Source: Acidobacteriota bacterium
GTDB taxonomy: Bacteria; Acidobacteriota; Terriglobia; Acidoferrales; UBA7541
Length of the DNA: 7,772 nucleotides
Assembly (NCBI GenBank): GCA_019239815.1
Contig: JAFAZL010000128.1
Location: 1-7,772 of the forward strand
Reading direction: 5' to 3'
This document shows positions 5,488 to 7,772 of the stretch, in pieces (the stretch's first letter is position 1; every line of letters begins with the position of its first letter). Below the pieces are notes generated by a model, which made no database searches, had not been told where the DNA came from, and saw nothing but the letters and a program-made list of their open reading frames with translations. A program made the position numbers and the translations under genes.

Positions 5488-6414
5488 TTACTTGACTGCT
5501 GCTTCGGTTTGCTCGAAGGCGTGATACGAAGAACGAACCAGCGGGCCGGCTTCGACGTGCTTAAATCCCATCGCCTCGCCCGCGACCTTGAATTCCGCGA
5601 ACTCATCCGGGTGCAAATAACGCACGATCGGCAAATGTTCGCGCGTCGGCTGCAAATATTGGCCTAGCGTCAGAATATCGGTCCCTTGCGCCGCCAAATC
5701 CCGCAGCGTCGCAAGCACTTCCTCTTTCTCTTCGCCGAGCCCTAGCATCAATCCCGTCTTCGTCGGCACATCCGGATGCATTTCCTTCGACCGGCGCAGC
5801 AACTCAAGCGACCGCTCATACACCGCGCCCTTGCGAACCTGTCGATACAGCCGCGGTACCGTCTCGGTGTTGTGATTCAGCACATCAGGCTTCGTCGCCA
5901 GCACCACATTCAGCGCGTCCCAATCGCCGCGAAAATCCGGAATCAGCACTTCCACTTTGCATCCCGGCACGCGATTGCGAATCTCTTCGATCGTTCGAGC
6001 AAAAATGTGCGCTCCGCCGTCTTTCTGGTCGTCGCGATTCACCGAAGTCACGACCGCGTAGCGCAATCCCATCCGCGCGACCGCTTCAGCAACGCGCAAC
6101 GGCTCTTCCTCATCCGGAGGCCCAACCGGCTTTCCCGAAGGCACCGCGCAAAATCCACACGCCCGCGTGCAGATATCGCCCAGGATCATGAACGTTGCCG
6201 TTCCATGCTCCCAGCACTCGCCCATGTTCGGGCAGCGCGCGCTCTCGCACACCGTGTGCAGGTCGAGCGTGCGCATGATGCGCTTCAAGTCCTGATAGCG
6301 CTCGCCGCCAAAAAACTTCACCCGCAGCCATTCCGGCCGCGGATGCCCATTCGGCGACGGCATCGGCAGCCCCGCTCCCTGCGCGTTGGAAATAATGTTG
6401 AAGGGTGAGCCCAT
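5488..6414 (-). CDS. lipA: Lipoyl synthase
   Basis: LipA inserts two sulfur atoms into the octanoyl chain carried on lipoyl domains of 2-oxoacid dehydrogenases and the glycine cleavage H protein, using two 4Fe-4S clusters and SAM. From the ATG at 6414 the product has 308 residues, within the normal range. It shows the auxiliary-cluster motif [12 protein letters not shown] (Cys56, Cys61, Cys67), the radical SAM motif CTRACGFC (Cys82, Cys86, Cys89), and the C-terminal RSSY (294-297) that supplies the serine ligand of the auxiliary cluster. The frame is open upstream to an ATG at 6561, but that extension is not LipA-like and an inferred promoter lies inside it. An ATG at 6363 (291 residues) is an alternative, with AGGGAG 11 bases upstream; the 6414 start has no clear ribosome site. 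No lipB or lplA is visible nearby. Confidence 0.95.
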   Translation of the reverse strand: MGSPFNIISNAQGAGLPMPSPNGHPRPEWLRVKFFGGERYQDLKRIMRTLDLHTVCESARCPNMGECWEHGTATFMILGDICTRACGFCAVPSGKPVGPPDEEEPLRVAEAVARMGLRYAVVTSVNRDDQKDGGAHIFARTIEEIRNRVPGCKVEVLIPDFRGDWDALNVVLATKPDVLNHNTETVPRLYRQVRKGAVYERSLELLRRSKEMHPDVPTKTGLMLGLGEEKEEVLATLRDLAAQGTDILTLGQYLQPTREHLPIVRYLHPDEFAEFKVAGEAMGFKHVEAGPLVRSSYHAFEQTEAAVK

Positions 6415-6457
6415 AGATAGTTGAGACCGTTCGGCCCGGTAAGGGCTCCGAATCGCT

Positions 6458-6485
6458 ATTTTACCGTATTCCGGCATGCCAACAA
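6458..6485 (-). promoter_or_regulatory. Probable lipA promoter
   Basis: On the minus strand TTGTTG (6485-6480) is followed after 16 bases by TAAAAT (6463-6458). The -10 matches at 5 of 6 positions, the -35 at 3 of 6. Transcription would begin near 6451, about 37 bases before the ATG at 6414, which argues against the longer lipA start codons at 6477 and 6561. Confidence 0.45.
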
Positions 6486-6605
6486 ACGGGCGGTTCAAGC
6501 TCTCTGGCAAATGGCACCCGGTCCGAGCCCCCATTAGCCGGCCAGGCAACCCATAGCACACCTCGCCACGTCTCGTGTCGTATACTCCGCTGAACCAGGT
6601 GCCTC
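6486..6605. promoter_or_regulatory. Upstream region of the secreted multidomain protein
   Basis: A -10-like TATACT lies at 6581-6586 on the plus strand, with no good -35 at 17 bases. Transcription from it would start near 6593, leaving a leader of only about 13 bases. AGGTG (6597-6601), 4 bases before the ATG at 6606, is a weak ribosome site. Nothing else is recognised. Confidence 0.3.
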
Positions 6606-7772
6606 ATGCGCTCGATCACCTTGATCCCACTCACCTTATGCTTGTGCGCGACGCCCGCCATTGCTCAATCCGCTCCTCAATCGCCATCCAGCCCACCCGC
6701 TTCGCCAACCGCCAACGTCGCCACCACCGAGAAACAACAGGATTGCACCATCTCCGGTATGGTCGTCGCCATGGCAGGTAGCGCCCCGCTCAAGAATGCA
6801 CTCGTAACCCTGCGAAGCGTCGATGACCACTCGCGTGCTGAGGTCACCATCCGATCCGAGGCCGGCGGCCACTTCCAATTCCGCGGAATCATTCCCGGTC
6901 AATATCGCCTGCGAGTGGCGCGCAACGGATACGTCAACCAGGAATATGGCCAGCGCTCGGTCACCGGTCCCGGAGCAACATTGACTCTAAGGGGCGGCCA
7001 GGAAATGAAGGACCTGCTCTTCCGACTGATTCCCTCCGCAACCATCGCCGGCCGCATTGAAGACGAAGACGGCGAACCCATCGCATGGGCTCATGTCACC
7101 GCGCTTCGTTCCGCATATTCAGACGGCAAGCGCACTTTCACCTCCGTAGCCACGAACCCGACCAATGATCTCGGCGAGTATCGCCTCTTCGGCCTCCCAC
7201 CCGGTCGCTATTTCATCTCCGCTACGTATCGGCCAGGCGCTGTACACGGCGACGGCGATTCTGATTACGACTACGGTGGTGCAGAAAGTCTAAAGGAGAA
7301 CTACGTTCTTACCTACTACCCCGGCACCTTCGATTCAACGAACGCACAATCCGTCACCGTTAAATCCGGCGAGGAAATTCCCTCCATGAATTTCATGATG
7401 CGTCCCACAGCCGTGTATCGCGTGAAGGGTCGAGTCATCAACATGGTTCCCGACCCAAAACGTGTGGAGCACCCTGTGGTTTTTCTTACGCCACGAGGAG
7501 GTGGTATTCAAAGCAACTACATAACGTTTGGCGAGAGCAACAGGGTGAAGAAAGACGGCACGTTCGATCTGGCAGGGGTTGTGCCTGGTTCTTATACCTT
7601 GCAGGCGTCGATCTATAACGGCGAGCAGGAACACGCGGTTACACAGAGAGTCGAAGTCGGGGACGCCGATGTCGAAGGAGTTCAACTCGTCATCTCCAAG
7701 GGTTTCAACGTTTCCGGCAACGTCCGCTGGGATGGCACGCCGGGCCACATTGAAGACAACTTGTATATCACC
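6606..7772 (+). CDS. Secreted protein with serial carboxypeptidase-regulatory-like domains, C-terminus off the window
   Basis: The frame is open from the ATG at 6606 to the end of the window (389 residues). A Sec signal peptide is clear: MRSITLIPLTLCLCATPAIA, with a cut after AIA (residue 20), followed by a Ser/Pro/Ala-rich linker to about residue 45. At least three beta-sandwich repeats of the carboxypeptidase regulatory-like type follow. Repeat 1 (about 47-116) has FQFRGIIPGQYRLRV at 90-104. Repeat 2 (about 145-210) has GEYRLFGLPPGRYFI from 190. Repeat 3 (about 271-360) has GTFDLAGVVPGSYTL from 318. A fourth begins at about 367 (FNVSGNVRWDG). No TonB plug or barrel motif is visible so far, so it is more likely a surface or secreted beta-sandwich protein than a TonB-dependent receptor, although the missing part could change this. 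No peptidase catalytic residues are present. Its function is unknown; such genes are very common in Acidobacteriota. Confidence 0.85.
   Translation, partial: MRSITLIPLTLCLCATPAIAQSAPQSPSSPPASPTANVATTEKQQDCTISGMVVAMAGSAPLKNALVTLRSVDDHSRAEVTIRSEAGGHFQFRGIIPGQYRLRVARNGYVNQEYGQRSVTGPGATLTLRGGQEMKDLLFRLIPSATIAGRIEDEDGEPIAWAHVTALRSAYSDGKRTFTSVATNPTNDLGEYRLFGLPPGRYFISATYRPGAVHGDGDSDYDYGGAESLKENYVLTYYPGTFDSTNAQSVTVKSGEEIPSMNFMMRPTAVYRVKGRVINMVPDPKRVEHPVVFLTPRGGGIQSNYITFGESNRVKKDGTFDLAGVVPGSYTLQASIYNGEQEHAVTQRVEVGDADVEGVQLVISKGFNVSGNVRWDGTPGHIEDNLYIT

Noticed and set aside
5776..6408. Open frame of 210 codons on the plus strand opposite lipA
   Set aside because: Arg/His-rich shadow of lipA with no recognisable domain.
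5426..6463. 13-base inverted repeat (5426-5438 and 6451-6463) flanking lipA
   Set aside because: A match of this length is close to what chance gives in a window of this size. One copy is part of a small terminator hairpin and the other overlaps a probable promoter, and there are no target-site duplications.
6606..7772. TonB-dependent receptor with N-terminal regulatory domain
   Set aside because: Three or more regulatory-like repeats in series and no TonB box or plug motif within the visible 389 residues.

Overview
The window looks like a moderately GC-rich chromosomal segment from an Acidobacteriota (Terriglobia-like) bacterium. This rests on a hopanoid-type radical SAM gene, a secreted protein built of serial carboxypeptidase-regulatory-like domains (a hallmark of acidobacterial genomes), and the protein style of the cold-shock and LipA genes. 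No rRNA or marker gene is present, so the phylum is an inference. No mobile element, tRNA, rRNA or CRISPR array was seen.

Layout. (1) 1-1266, minus strand: the first 422 residues of an AMP-forming acyl-CoA synthetase, cut by the left edge. (2) 1267-1510: divergent intergenic region. (3) 1511-3105, plus strand: hpnH (adenosylhopane synthase) followed, with a 4-base GTGA overlap, by a 156-residue protein of unknown function with a possible small beta-barrel core. (4) 3106-3423: AT-rich region, a good sigma-70-type promoter and a long, foldable leader. (5) 3424-3627: a cold-shock protein, then a 9-bp-stem terminator. (6) 3709-3963: an 84-residue protein resembling the C-terminal Tudor-like domain of UvrD/PcrA, with a Lys/Ala-rich tail, followed by a strong terminator. 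(7) 4223-5419: a secreted LivK-type substrate-binding protein with its own promoter and no transporter partners in view. (8) 5488-6414, minus strand: lipA (lipoyl synthase), convergent with (7). (9) 6606-7772, plus strand: a secreted multidomain protein cut by the right edge.

How the genes relate. hpnH and its overlapping partner form the only clear operon; the divergent acyl-CoA synthetase may share lipid-related control, but that is only positional. The cold-shock gene and the Tudor-like gene are co-oriented but separated by a terminator, so the second gene probably depends on read-through or its own start. LipA supplies the lipoyl cofactor of 2-oxoacid dehydrogenases and the glycine cleavage system; lipB or lplA is not in the window. 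The least explained genes are the hpnH-coupled 156-residue protein and the Tudor-like/basic-tail protein. The cspA-type leader is the most interesting non-coding element.
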